Origin: Hexactinellida sp. DTS-2022
Lineage: Eukaryota; Porifera; Hexactinellida
NCBI GenBank assembly: GCA_028753945.1
Contig: JAPNXP010000006.1
Span: 992,001 to 1,056,000 of the forward strand
Reading direction: 5' to 3'
DNA: 64,000 nucleotides
The notes below the pieces were generated by a model. That model did not search any database and was not told the DNA's origin. It saw only the letters and a list, made by a program, of their open reading frames with translations. The stretch's first letter is position 1. Each line of letters begins with the position of its first letter. Below, one piece after another: positions 43,601 to 54,071 of this stretch. Position numbers and translations under genes: made by a program.

Positions 43601-46600
43601 ATGATAGTCCTATGGGAATTCCCATAGGATTCCCACAGGATTCCCACATGTGGGAATTCCCATAGGTTTCCCACAGGATTCCCACATGTGGGAATTCCCA
43701 TAGGTTTCCCACAGGATTCCCACATGTGGGAATTCCCATAGGCTAAAAAAATTTCCCATTCCCATCCCATATGGGAATCCTGTGGGAATTCCCACAGGAT
43801 TCCCATACCCACGGCAACCCTGGATTCTACACATTTTAGGTCTATTTTATGAAAGAATTGGGTTAAATTTGATACAAAATTCAAATTAGAATTCACGGTA
43901 GTGGTATTAATATCCTCAATATACGTTTAGAAAATAGAGATGTTCTAAATTGTACAGTTAATCGTTCGAGTTCATACCTTATTTGTAAATCTTCGTTAAT
44001 AGGCAAATATTGTGGAGGTTGAATAATAAAAACGGGACGAACTTGCTCCGTTTTACAAGGTTCAGGACGATCTTTATTATTCGCTGGAACAAATATATAT
44101 AGTTTAGGGTGGATTGTAACAGCCTCAAAATGCTTGTTTACACAATCCTGAATTTTAAAAACATTCTTCTTCCTCAACAATGGACGATTTCGGCCATTTA
44201 CAGCATTACTAATTTTGCCCCAAATAGAGTTAGGATGCGAGTCAGTTTGATTTAGAAGTTCCATTGCACTTGAGAGAGAAAATGTATTTTCAATGATAAA
44301 TTCAAGTAACCATTGTAGATCGGGTGGTAAATCTAAAAGTGTGTAAGCAGTAGATATAACTACATTATAAATAAAGATTTGAACAAAAAACCAATCGTCC
44401 GAGTAGATTATACGAACTTACGAAGTACACATTGTTTTCCCAATAATCTTATATATTAATCGCGATGGTTTTTTTATTATAAAATGGGAAAAACGTATCG
44501 ACGTAGGGCGAGGGGATGCATAATTTTCATTAAATTTTCATTAAATATCACAATATTTAATTACAATTGGCATAGCATTTGAAAAGGTATATGCTTTTGA
44601 ATACAAGCGAGGGCCGCAGGCCCGAGTGCAAGTTTGTCTTTTAACGCGCGTAGCGCAGAGGAGCAGCTTGTCAATACGAACTGCAAACGCAATTATTCCG
44701 AATGTTATGGACTGGCTGTAAGTTAATGAATATTCGCTTTAATGAAATATTCGCTTTGAATATTAACTCATAACTAAAATCCCTAAAGAACTCGAGTAAT
44801 GTCAATTAAAATACTCATAAGTAAAAGACTGGAAATTGTATCATATTTTAATGAATCAAAGTACTTACCGAAGACGTTGAATGGGATTCCATTTTTATGT
44901 GGAGGTATTTCCATTACTCTAAATTTGAATGTTGAAAATTAGTTGTGAACTAACAAATAGTACTCAAGGATCATCATTAAGGTTGGGGCCGATTACGATT
45001 ACAATCTTCATCAATTTTATTCGATCACACAATTTAGCTATTATCCTAATCGTAATCGTAATCATAACTAACCTATCATATCATCATGTCTTTACGTCAA
45101 GGGTTATATAGACAATGTTAAATTAGTAACACATTAATCATCTAATAGTGATGAAGAATTAATTAATTAATCAACAATTGAGTATCGAACTTTACGGAAA
45201 AGTCAAATAATGCAGAACTTGAAATTATCAGAGGTAGTTGGAAATACTGATCTATTCATGACATTTTGAGATCTATAATTCACTGTTACATGAATTTGTA
45301 GGCTCAAATAAAAAATTGACAATTTTCTAAACAAACTTTTTTTTAAAAAGGAAATTTTTATGTAAATTTTAAAGTACAAATTTCACACCTTTTTGTGTAA
45401 AATATGAGATATTACTAATCCACTTTATCCCCTCTTTCAAGCAAAACAAAGATCAAGTCAATTGATCATGTATAAGTGGGTCACATTGGCGTTTGAAGTG
45501 TGCTCACTTTTTGAAAAAGAAATGAAATTTTATGTAAAATTTTCAAGTACAAATTTCACACCTTTTGTGTAAAATATGGTATATTCCTAATCCACTTTAT
45601 CCCCTCTTTCAAGCCAAACAAAGATCAAGTCAATTGAGCATGTATAAGTGGGTCAAATTGGCGTTTGAAGTGTGCTCACTTGAATCTTTTGCTAACTTCA
45701 CACTCGTGTATAAAATCTGTTTTCTTACCACAGATAAGATTTAAAATAGTTTGCAAAAATTACACAGAATTAGATCAGAAGTAAGTAAGTCACAGTAATA
45801 ATGTCAATCTCTCGATAAGAAGACTATCCTATTACTCACCTGTTGCAATATAGCTGCAGCATTGGGTTGAGCTGTCAGCTGTGCATTCGTATCGTGAGTA
45901 GGATTAACAGGGTCTATGCTGGTGGCCACAGAACAGGGCTTGCTAACTTCTAACAAACATTCTGAACTCACATGCAAGTAGTTCTTACCATTCTCATAGT
46001 GCTCACAGTCAACCTCTCTTGTTGTAGGCATTGAAGAAGATTTTATATTCGTATTAATGTTTTTAGGATTTGATTTAATTAAATGTATTTGAGAGGGAGG
46101 GGGGTTTCTGATCTTAACTTGTTTGCTATTTGTTTGTTGTTCAGTTGGCTTTTTGGGTTCAAAACTTTTCTGTTTGTTATTAGATGAATTGATAACAGTT
46201 GAATTAATTGTTTTAAGGCTGATAGGAGAATCGCTTTGTTTCACTCGTGATATATTGGTGTGATGACGTTTGTTATTTCTCTCTCTTTCTGCGATTGCCA
46301 GTTGCCTCTGTTCCTCTATCTTAGATTGGAGATACTCGAAACGCTTGTTCGCGTCTTGCTATAAAATAAGTACATTATACGAGAATAAATTTGGATTTAC
46401 CAAGGAACGTAGTAAAGATGATTCAAAATACTAATTTAAAATTCAGCTGATTATTGGATAAAATATACAGTAGAACCTCGTTAATGCGAACGCCAACGGA
46501 CGGTTAAAATTTGTTCGTTTTATCCGGAGTTTGTATTAACCGGAGTAATACCCATTGAATAGCCATTATAGGGACCAGATTTTGTGGAATTTCCGGGCGG

Positions 46601-49600
46601 CCCGAAGGATTGACCTTTGCATTTACGACGCCTATGGATATCGGTTAATACGAATTTCGGATAAGGAGAACACATTTGACTGTCCCCTAGTAATCGTACT
46701 AACGAGGTTCTACTGCATTTACCTTTTTCAGATTGAGTCTCTCCTTTTCCTTCTCCGCCTCTACGAAGAGATTATTTTGTTCCCTGGCGATCCTATCACT
46801 CAACAATCTATCAAACTCAGCTTGTCTCTCTTGCTCTTTTCGCTTGAGCCGCTCCTTCTCAATAACCTGTGCCCGCAAGTCTAGCTAGAGTAAGAATACT
46901 TAACAACAATATTTATTGAGAAAGTTGAGAAGAATTGATAAAGTTGAGAAAAATTGTATTGAAAATAAAAATACAATAACAGTTTTACCATTGTCGCTCG
47001 GTTATAAAATTGAGTTTCTTATATATCGGCCAACACCTTTTAATATAAAACCCGGCTTCGCAAAGGTGAATATTCTGAAGCTATAAAATGACGTTTACTT
47101 AACAAAGGTATTGACCGATATAAGAATTAATTTATTCCATTAGGATATACTAGGACTCCCCTAGCTAATTAAGTAGATAAACGGATTATATAAAGAGTAG
47201 CAGAATTCCAACAGTAATGAGATTTAATAAGATAGATTATTGTTGTATTAAATTAATTATATAAGGATTCGACTCTCAAAGAGATTATAAGATAAGAGCA
47301 TTTCATTCCCTTGGGAATTTAAGTTTAAGTAGAAAGATACCTTTAAACACAAACTCAAACAGCTTTGAAAACCTATCCAGAGAATGTAGGAATAATCAAT
47401 TCCTAAATAATTCGTAGCGACAATATTAGCCTAAAGGTTAGTCCAGGCAATTTTAAGAATGTTATTGCTTAATTACATATATTTGGGCTGTTATAGAGTA
47501 TACAATGAACTCCCGTTATAACGAAAATCGGATGTAATGAAATAACCGCTTATAACGAAATGGAGATTTTACCCCAGAACACTAAATGCATTAATTATTA
47601 TCTGCTTATAACCAATATCCGGATATAACGAAGGGATTTATAGGTGCCAAGCACTTCGTTATGTAAATACTGTCAACTCAGCAAATTGGGTGGCGGTGGC
47701 CCATGGAATTCCGACGCAGTGTCTAATATCACGAAAGAGAAAATTTCATAAATTCCCTTTCTGGTGCGGGGCATGTTGGATCCTGGATATTTGTCCCGAT
47801 TAACTGGTGTCTCAATAAGTGGGATTGGTCGTAGTTTTAGTTTATACAGTAAAACTCGCAAACTGGGGCACCTCTCAATAATTATAGTCTTTGTCTTTGT
47901 CTATAAAATGCACTCACAAACCAGGGCGCTTTTCAAAAACGCCAAGGTACCCAGTTGCGAATTTGTATCTTAATTATCTTATACGTTCAATATAAATCTA
48001 AATAAAATATCTTTCTAATTTGCGCAATAAATTGGTCAGTGTTATGACCTATTATAAATTAGTAACAATATACTTAAATGGCAAAAACATACATTTAATT
48101 TAGAGAGTAGTTTGTGATACAGATACAAATAGCATAAATAATAGTTTACAAATAATAGATTGAGATTAATACAATCTCACCATGTATTGAGAAGCTTTTC
48201 TCTTCCTCTCTTCTTCTGGCCTCAGTGAATTCGAGTTAATTATCGGAACACTATTATGAGCACTAGATGGAATAGTATTCAATAAGCTACATTATTCATA
48301 CATTTGTATAAAGCTATCAGCTATAAAGTTATATGGGTTTACCTGTTATTAGAATAGTCATGTTGAGTATTCACTTGATTGGGTTTTTGGTTAATAGCGA
48401 GATTCGCCTAGAATTAGTAAATTATCACATATGTACTATGTAATGTATTACGTAGTCAATAAGATTGGTAAATAGCATTGATACAAACTACAAGTCCCAA
48501 TCTAAATGTTCGTTATATGAGAATACATTATTATGTCTATCCAGAAGATATTATAGATAATAAAACCATGGATAATTACAATAGAACCTGCATAAACTTA
48601 GCTACATATATTAATCAATTTATCCTGATAACTAATGGCCCACTTGGCATATACGCTCTCGCGTGCCCAGTGTATTATAATCCTGGTCTCATCCAATTTC
48701 ATACGCCTAAATCACAAATTTTTAATGCTACGGTATAGAAAAAAAGATAACAAATTTTCGCGCTAGTAATTAATATATTCCAAATTCATACTCCAAAGTA
48801 GCGTCTCGCTCCTGGATAATTACTTGCACTGCCCTCTTCAAGCTCCGGATTTAGCTAATCTCGCATTATAGATTTGTCGGATTATGCAGGTGCTACTGTA
48901 AATATTTATAAACTTATTACAGCATATATCGTATAGTCAGTAATTTCTCTCTAACGGTCCTTATCTCTATATTAGAGAAAGTGTGTAAACAGACTAGGAA
49001 TATTATCTAAGTACGTACAGTACAATCTCGTTAATACGTACACAAAGGGATCGTAAAATTATTACTCCTTATAACCGGCATTTCGTATTAACTGGTGTGA
49101 TTTGTACAGTATTGAAAAGGCTTTGAGGAACTGAAATAGCATACGTATTAACTGTGTTCGTATTAACGAGGTTCCACTGTAATACAGTGGTGTTCACCTA
49201 ATAGCAATTTTGCTCTATTAGCAATTTACTTCAGGACCTAAGCGAGCATTTAGTGATAATCTTGTTCCTCTAATAGAAAATTAGTTTATTAACAATTTTT
49301 TTTCGTGCAAAATGTGACTTGCTATTACGCGACACCACTGTATACATTATAGGCCATGGATAAGATACACATAACTCAATTAATTAATTACTATTTACTT
49401 GTGGCTGCACATCGTATCCTTTGCAGGCAGTCAGTGGCGCCCCGGCCCCGGGTTTGCCCCACGGATAATACTCGGTCTCCGGCACCTGAGCTCTCTTAGC
49501 TAGCTCGCTAGCGCGACTACCACAAGGCTGCTTAGGAATGTATGGGAGAGGTGGCGGGGCGCTGTCTAGCTCCAGCAGCTGACGCAGGCCCTGACCCCGT

Positions 49601-49700
49601 CCGTAATACGGCTCTGTGCTAGCCAGCTGAGGAACAGCTGTTCGTATCGGAGAATCAGATAGGGGAACTCTAAATGTAGTATACATGATGACCTGTCTGA
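37642..49700 (-). CDS. CSPP1/CCDC66-like coiled-coil protein, interrupted by a large transposon in an intron
   Basis: Seven exons join in consistent phase: 49399 to about 49690, 48343-48407, 48181-48286, 46723-46884, 45840-46358, 38137-38196 and 37642-37686. Exon 1 contains YGRGQGLRQLL and YYPWGKPGAGAPL, a motif I associate with CSPP1 and CCDC66. Exons 3-5 are highly charged coiled coil (RPEEERKRKASQYM, IEKERLKRKEQERQAEF, RFEYLQSKIEEQRQL). Exon 5 continues into a low-complexity Asn/Ser/Pro stretch, and the C-terminus is short and helical (VIRQLKKLKQ, QFKQEELHSKYY then stop). If the family is right, the protein is centrosomal or ciliary. Intron 5 holds the 6.7-kb transposon at 38984-45707. The true start may lie upstream: an AG acceptor precedes RVPLSDSP, and an in-frame Met lies a few residues before it. 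Confidence 0.6.
37738..37837. mobile_element. Short palindromic MITE, caggtaaacctccc family, copy 1
   Basis: One hundred bases with nearly perfect inverted halves (CAGGTAAACCTCCCAAAGCG and its inverse), flanked by TA. A sister copy is at 49924-50023. It lies in the last intron of the coiled-coil gene, about 50 bases from the terminal exon. Confidence 0.8.
38197..38983. other. Intron sequence left of the transposon
   Basis: AT-rich, without a recognised feature. It ends with gtataaaa, the left target duplication of the large element. Confidence 0.4.
38984..39472. repeat. Left terminal inverted repeat of the large transposon
   Basis: It contains two tandem copies of a unit of about 170 bases (starting near 39014 and 39186). 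It continues into a unique segment ending ccaactacctctgataattt, which is mirrored at 45219 onwards. Confidence 0.85.
40229..40401. mobile_element. GC-rich hAT-type MITE inside the transposase gene
   Basis: The ends CATGGGCGGCGCGGC and the inverse of GCCGCGCCGCCTCTG face each other, and both flanks read CATTTACC (40221-40228 and 40402-40409). At 173 bases it is extremely GC-rich for this window (ggggccccc, gcggccgc) and has no coding capacity. It separates the transposase core from the OTU module. Confidence 0.85.
43318..43822. mobile_element. hAT-type MITE filled with a cccacaggattccca satellite
   Basis: The ends CAGGGTTGCCGTGGG and CCCACGGCAACCCTG are inverse copies, flanked by GATTCTAC (43310-43317 and 43823-43830). 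The interior consists of short palindromic repeats of gggaattcccataggattcc type, plus about 140 bases of unique sequence (about 43460-43600). The shadow frames here (HVGILWE, GIPTCGNP) are products of the satellite. Confidence 0.85.
45219..45707. repeat. Right terminal inverted repeat of the large transposon
   Basis: The mirror image of 38984-39472, with the same doubled unit. The two ends differ by scattered substitutions and short indels, so the element is not a very fresh insertion. Confidence 0.85.
46468..46715. repeat. MITE, cagtagaacctcgtta family
   Basis: Inverted ends (cagtagaacctcgttaatgc and cgtactaacgaggttctactg) with adjoining TA and CA. It ends 6-7 bases from the splice donor of coiled-coil exon 46723-46884. 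Confidence 0.7.
46885..48180. other. Intron of the coiled-coil gene with MITE remnants
   Basis: About 47510-47665 is a gttataacgaa-type element related to 12075-12200, and about 47845-47955 a fragment beginning tacagtaaaactcgcaaact. No other gene seen. Confidence 0.45.
48408..49398. other. Intron of the coiled-coil gene with MITEs at 49017-49183 and 49190-49345
   Basis: The first element belongs to the cagtagaacctcgttaa family, the second to the ctaatagcaa family. About 48640-48830 (cagtgtattataatcc.. aatttcatacgcctaaatcac) resembles about 10770-10950, another dispersed repeat with a small hairpin. Confidence 0.5.
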
Positions 49701-50188
49701 TATGGTATAACATAGATCACTTTAATACAATCCGAACAAACACACAAACAAAGACACACACACAAACAACAATCGAGATTTAATAATATAGATATACGAG
49801 CCCTTCGGTCTCGGTCGCTTTGCGACAGATCGGTGCCACGCACCTCAAGTTAACGGCCGCTACGCGGCACTACTCCTCACTACTCAACTGATTACATTGT
49901 TAGTAATATTTGCCATAGTTATACAGGTAAACCTCCCAAAGCGGCACCTCCGAGTAGCGGCAACCTCCGAGAAGCGGCACAAAACCATTCTCCCGATGAG
50001 TGCCGCTTTGGGAGTTTTACCTGTTTACTTATAATACCCGTTGAAAGCTAACTTCTAGGTTGATTTTGAATTTTCATTAATTTGTTTACCTATTTTGTGT
50101 AAACAACAACAACAAATATTCATATTACAAATTTATACCGCGAAATTCGTGTTCAGCATACTTGTTTACCAATAATACCCGTTGAAAC
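49701..50188. other. Repeat-rich spacer upstream of the coiled-coil gene
   Basis: About 49730-49880 is an inverted partial copy of the repeat at 58625-58738 and 61780-61886 (cttcggtctcggtcgctttgcgac). The second caggtaaacctccc palindrome lies at 49924-50023. From 50036 a block starts that recurs at 50620. Confidence 0.6.
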
Positions 50189-50750
50189 CAGGGTTGCCAA
50201 TCCAATCCAATCGAGAAGATTTTCGATTGCCGATTGCTGCATTTTTCATCGATTGGATTATCGGTTGGATTGCAATCGATGAATTTTCATCGATTTTTTT
50301 CGATTGTTTGTTTTTTCGATTGTTTGTTTTTTCAATTTCTAAATAATGCCAAAATTTAAAATGCTCAATTGCTCGTCAGTTAAACCCAATAATATATGTT
50401 TTAAGTTTGAATATAAAATGAAACATAACTCTTCTTGATATAATACTGAGGAGTAAACGATCGAAAAAAATCGGAGAAACAATCCAAAAAAATCGATGAT
50501 ATTTTGGATTGTCGATTGCGATCGGATTGTCATCCGAATAATCGATTGTCGAAATTTGGATTGCCGATTGTCCAAATTTGGCTCGATTGGATTGGATTGG
50601 CAACCCTGGTTGAAACCTAACTTCTAGGTTGATTTTGAATTTTCATTAATTTGTTTACCTGTTTGTGTAAACAACAACAACAAATATTCATATTACAAAT
50701 TTATAAACGCGAAATTCGGGTTCAGCATACTTGTTTACCTATTATAACAT
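50036..50750. repeat. Direct repeat of about 130 bases, split by a hAT-type element
   Basis: The segment acccgttgaaa..ctaacttctaggttgatttt..gttcagcatacttgtttacc occurs at about 50036-50180 and again at about 50609-50750. The hAT-type element 50189-50608 lies at the junction. The repeat must therefore have been a tandem pair before the insertion. Confidence 0.75.
50189..50608. mobile_element. hAT-type MITE filled with atcgattg repeats
   Basis: The ends CAGGGTTGCCAATCC and GGATTGGCAACCCTG are inverse copies, flanked by GTTGAAAC on both sides (8 bases). The interior is rich in tcgattttt/aaaaatcga palindromes. It shares its first ten end bases with 43318-43822 although the interiors are unrelated. 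Confidence 0.88.
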
Positions 50751-51114
50751 TTGTTTACCCATTATAACATTTGGAAGTTAGTTTATATATCATATATTAA
50801 TGCGGTTTCTTTTCCCCCATCACTTTAATTTTGTAAAATTAGAAATTTTCCATAGGATTTATTGTTAAGCACTGATCTCAATTGGCGTACCTACGAATTC
50901 CTTTCAAGTGGTCCCATAATATAATGTTTCAATCAATCTACATTAATAAGTTATGTATAGTCCCACCTGGTTATACCTAGTTTAAACTTTAAATATTATC
51001 TTATTATTTGTTTTGAAAAACTCAGCAAGTTAGTGAGAACCTGGTCATATGACCATGTCAACCTGGTCTGGAAAAATTCTGCCCAGGTTTGACCTGGTCA
51101 GTTTGTATTAGTGG

Positions 51115-51535
51115 CACGGCCCTGGACTTGAACGGGATATTTGGACCTGAAGGGGATATATATTTGGACTTGAAGAGGATATTTGACTTGTATATATGAA
51201 AATGGGGCCCAAGGGAATATCATAATCAATATTGAACAAATAGAAATAAACGGGAAATTTGTCCTGAAGGGTATATTTGGACCTGAAGGGGATATTTGGA
51301 CCTGACGGGATATTTGGACCTGACGGGATATTAGGACCTGAACGGGATATTTGGACTTGAACGGGATATTTGACTTGTATATGAAAATGGGTCCTTTTAA
51401 GGGAATATCATTATCAATATTGAACAAATAGAAATAAACGGGATATTTGTCCTGAACGGGATATTTGGACCTGATGGGATATTAGGACCTGAACGGGATA
51501 TTTGGACCTAAACGGGATATTTGGTCGGGAATACT
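51115..51535. repeat. Short-period satellite (atatttggacctgaacggg)
   Basis: A unit of about 19-20 bases repeats with variation (gacctgacggg, gacttgaacggg). A longer block (tgacttgtatatgaaaatggg.. aaatagaaataaacggg) occurs twice, at about 51186-51262 and 51370-51442, giving a higher-order period of about 180 bases. Confidence 0.8.
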
Positions 51536-51726
51536 TTTAGAGATTCTATCAAAATTCAGGGAGGAACACACCATTTTATTGACTTGATTTACGAACAACA
51601 ATCCTTATTTTCTATAAATTTCGCACGATTCCATCAAAAATTATAACATAAATGTAGGTATTTAATTAACAATTTAATATTTTCTAATTTCTACATATAA
51701 ATTAAACGAATATTATCGACTCAAAC

Positions 51727-52783
51727 CATAGACTCCTTTAGATAAGGACTGGAACGTCGCGATCTCGGGGTTTTTAACTTGAGTCTGAGAGGCTCCAATT
51801 TTAAAAATTGAAAATGCATCAGGTTTCCGGTTTCCAAATGTGATTTTTGGCATATAGGGGTAACTTTTGCCACCCGTCAACAATTTGAGGTTTCCACTCA
51901 AAATTTCTTACACCTCGACAAGTTATGACGTCATTGTCACATTTCGAGAACCCTGAAAAGTCACTTAATCGCACATAATTCGCGCACTCTAAGAGATAAA
52001 AATCTGAAAATTTAATAGAACATGCACATTAATGATGCGGACACTTTGGTCAAACCAGATTGCCAATATGCTTACTCATTATCGCATGATGACGTAATCA
52101 CTAAAATTTCACATTGTTAAATTTGACTACTTAGGCCTATTTACGCTTTATAATCAATGTTAGAAGTGTATAAACCACACACCAACCGCGAAGCGGTTGG
52201 TGTGTGGTTGGGTTCTGCCGCGAAGCGCGCTAGTATCTATATAGATTGATGCTACAGTATATCTATATAGACTAGGGCGCCTCGCTTGCTAAGTTGTTTG
52301 CGGTAGAACCCAACCACACACCAACCGCGAAGCGGTTGGTGTATGGTTTATACACTTCTAACATTGAATTTTACTCCTAAATAGTCAAATTTAACAATGT
52401 GAAATTTTAGTGATTACGTCATCATGCGATAATGAGTAAGCATATTGGCAATCTGGTTTGACCAAAGTGTCCGCACTATTAATGTGCATGTTCTATTAAA
52501 TTTTCAGATTTTTATCTCTTAGAGTGCGAGAATTATGTGCGATTAAGTGACTTTTCAGGGTTCTCGAAATGTCACAATGACGTCATAACTTGTCGAGGTG
52601 TGAGAAATTTTGAGTGAAAACCTCAAATTGTTGACGGGTGGCAAAAGTTACCCCTATATGCCAAAAATCACATTTGGAAACCGGAAACCTGATGCATTTT
52701 CAATTTTAAAATTGGAGCCTCTCAGACTCAAGTTAAAAACCCCGAGATCGCAACGTTCCAGTCCTTATCTAAAGGAGTCTATG
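51727..52783. mobile_element. Foldback element 1
   Basis: Two arms of about 470-510 bases are near-perfect inverse copies. Outer ends are CATAGACTCCTTTAG and its inverse. Each arm ends inside with its own hairpin (CAACCGCGAAGCGGTTG). The spacer of about 100 bases is itself partly palindromic (gggttctgccgcg facing gcggtagaaccc). No protein-coding frame spans it. Confidence 0.85.
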
Positions 52784-52788
52784 ACTTA

Positions 52789-54071
52789 ATAGTCCAGCAA
52801 TATGGTGCTGAAATGGTCGAATTGTGCATATTCGAGATAAAAGTACCAAATTTTGCACAATTGTAGTATTATAGATTCTGATCAACTTCAGCTATGGCAC
52901 ATAGCAGAATTTTTGGAAGAACAAATTTTTCAGGGGGTCAAAAATTGGTGCCCAATCGAATCGCCGGTAGTATAAATGCAGGATAGCTCATTCAAATGCA
53001 TTCTTAACGACTTTATATTGTCAGATTCGTGCTCAGCACTTAATTTCCAGCATTTTTATAGGTATATTGACTATATTCGGTGAGAATATTTTTTGGTTTT
53101 CCATAGCAACGGTAAGAATGTGATAAACATTCCGATCTCCCAATTTGGAGTAATCATATCGAGTGACCCCTTGTTTTTCTCGGGTATGCGTACTGAGTGC
53201 GAATATACTATTAGAATATACTATTAGATACTATTTCACCCAAATTTCAATACCTACGTACAAGTGCGATACTAGAATATTCGAGGGTATTAATACAAAA
53301 TGTGAGCATGAGGAAATTGAAACTCCAATAATATACAATTCAACAACAAATCCAAATGTCAGATATATCACAAAAGTTAACCTAGCCGGCGAGCCTCCCC
53401 CTAGCTACTGGCCTGACACAAGGTCGAATAAATGGGGAAGCATGTGCATTGCACTATGGAATTATTGCCGGTCCAAGCCTTCCTAGAAGTAGTACAAGTA
53501 CAAAGACATGTTCTTGCGGCTTTTTCTGTGATCAAAGTACAGAAGTGCTCCTTCAAGCAACTATGTACTACTTTTGATCTTGGATAAATCTTGGCTTTGA
53601 GCTGGAATATGATAAATGCATACTTTTGGCTTGACAATTAATTTTAGAGTGTTTCTAATAGTATATTCGCACTCAGTACGCATACCCGAGAAAAACAAGG
53701 GGTCACTCGATATGGTTACTCCAAATTGGGAGATCGGAATGTTTAACACATTCTTACCGTTGCTATGGAATACCAAAAAATATTTTCACCAAATATAGTC
53801 AATATACCTATCAAAATGCTGGAAATTAAGTGCTGAGCACGAATCTGATCATATAAAGTCGTTAAGAATGCATTTGAATGATCTATCCTGTAATTATACT
53901 ACCGGCGATTCGATTGGGCACCAATTTTTGACCCCCTGAAAAATTTGTTCTTCCAAAAATTCTGCTATGTGCCATAGCTGAAGTTGATCAGAACCTATAA
54001 TACTACAATTGTGCAAAATTTGGTACTTTTATCTCGAAAATGCACAATCTTTCACCATATTGCTGGACTAT
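52789..54071. mobile_element. Foldback element 2, with a loop of about 435 bases
   Basis: Arms 52789-53216 and about 53652-54071 are inverse copies with ends ATAGTCCAGCAATATGG and its inverse. The loop is not inverted and carries a frame ending about 53486 (LAGEPPPSYWPDTRSNKWG, CIALWNYC) followed in another frame by a Cys-rich stretch. It could be a captured host fragment. The element abuts foldback 1 with only five bases between them. Confidence 0.8.

Larger units (their letters stand above)
39706..44264 (-). pseudogene. Transposase with C-terminal OTU cysteine-protease module (degenerate DNA transposon gene)
   Basis: The main pieces, in transcript order, are 43893-44264, 42985-43317, 42079-42651, 40402-42025, 40003-40220 and 39706-39939. 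The part 42079-42651 has a Cys/His-rich motif (ARAYCKFDNCLSFHICI). The part 40402-42025 looks like the catalytic core, with LDATGSI and MDYSWA as possible acidic residues, CSAHIMHRF as a C..H pair, and PVENWFRIVK as a late Glu block. The OTU module shows AGDGNCLFSSL (catalytic Asp and Cys) and ends with IHYTGNHYEPIL (catalytic His). A single in-frame TAA at 40003-40005 divides the OTU module, and a hAT-type insertion separates it from the core. Its 8-base duplication gives the junction between the two. The 42079-43317 parts may be joined by introns. The pieces look too damaged for an active copy. Confidence 0.65.
38984..45707 (-). mobile_element. DNA transposon, 6.7 kb, long inverted repeats, transposase plus OTU protease
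   Basis: Both ends read ACGAGTGTGAAGTTAGC inwards, and both flanks carry GTATAAAA (38976-38983 and 45708-45715), an 8-base target duplication. The inverted repeats are about 490 bases (to about 39472 and from about 45219). Each contains two tandem copies of a unit of about 170 bases starting gtgagcacacttcaaacgcc. The coding part lies on the minus strand (39706-44264). Long, internally repeated ends and an 8-base duplication could fit MULE-like, Zisupton-like or hAT-like groups; I cannot settle the superfamily by eye. It sits in intron 5 of the CSPP1-like gene in the same orientation and has been hit by two hAT-type insertions (40229-40401 and 43318-43822). Confidence 0.85.

Noticed and set aside
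43467-43896. Open frames of HVGILWE or GIPTCGNP type
   Set aside because: They are read-through of the cccacaggattccca satellite inside a hAT-type MITE.
38984-45707. Retrovirus-like or Polinton-like interpretation of the large element
   Set aside because: The ends are inverted, not direct, repeats. I saw no reverse transcriptase, integrase, polymerase B or capsid-like frame. The transposase/OTU content fits a plain DNA transposon.
51727-52783. Foldback 1 as a hairpin RNA gene
   Set aside because: Arms of nearly 500 bases with element-like ends and an empty site in the paralogous flank point to a transposable element. No transcript evidence is available.
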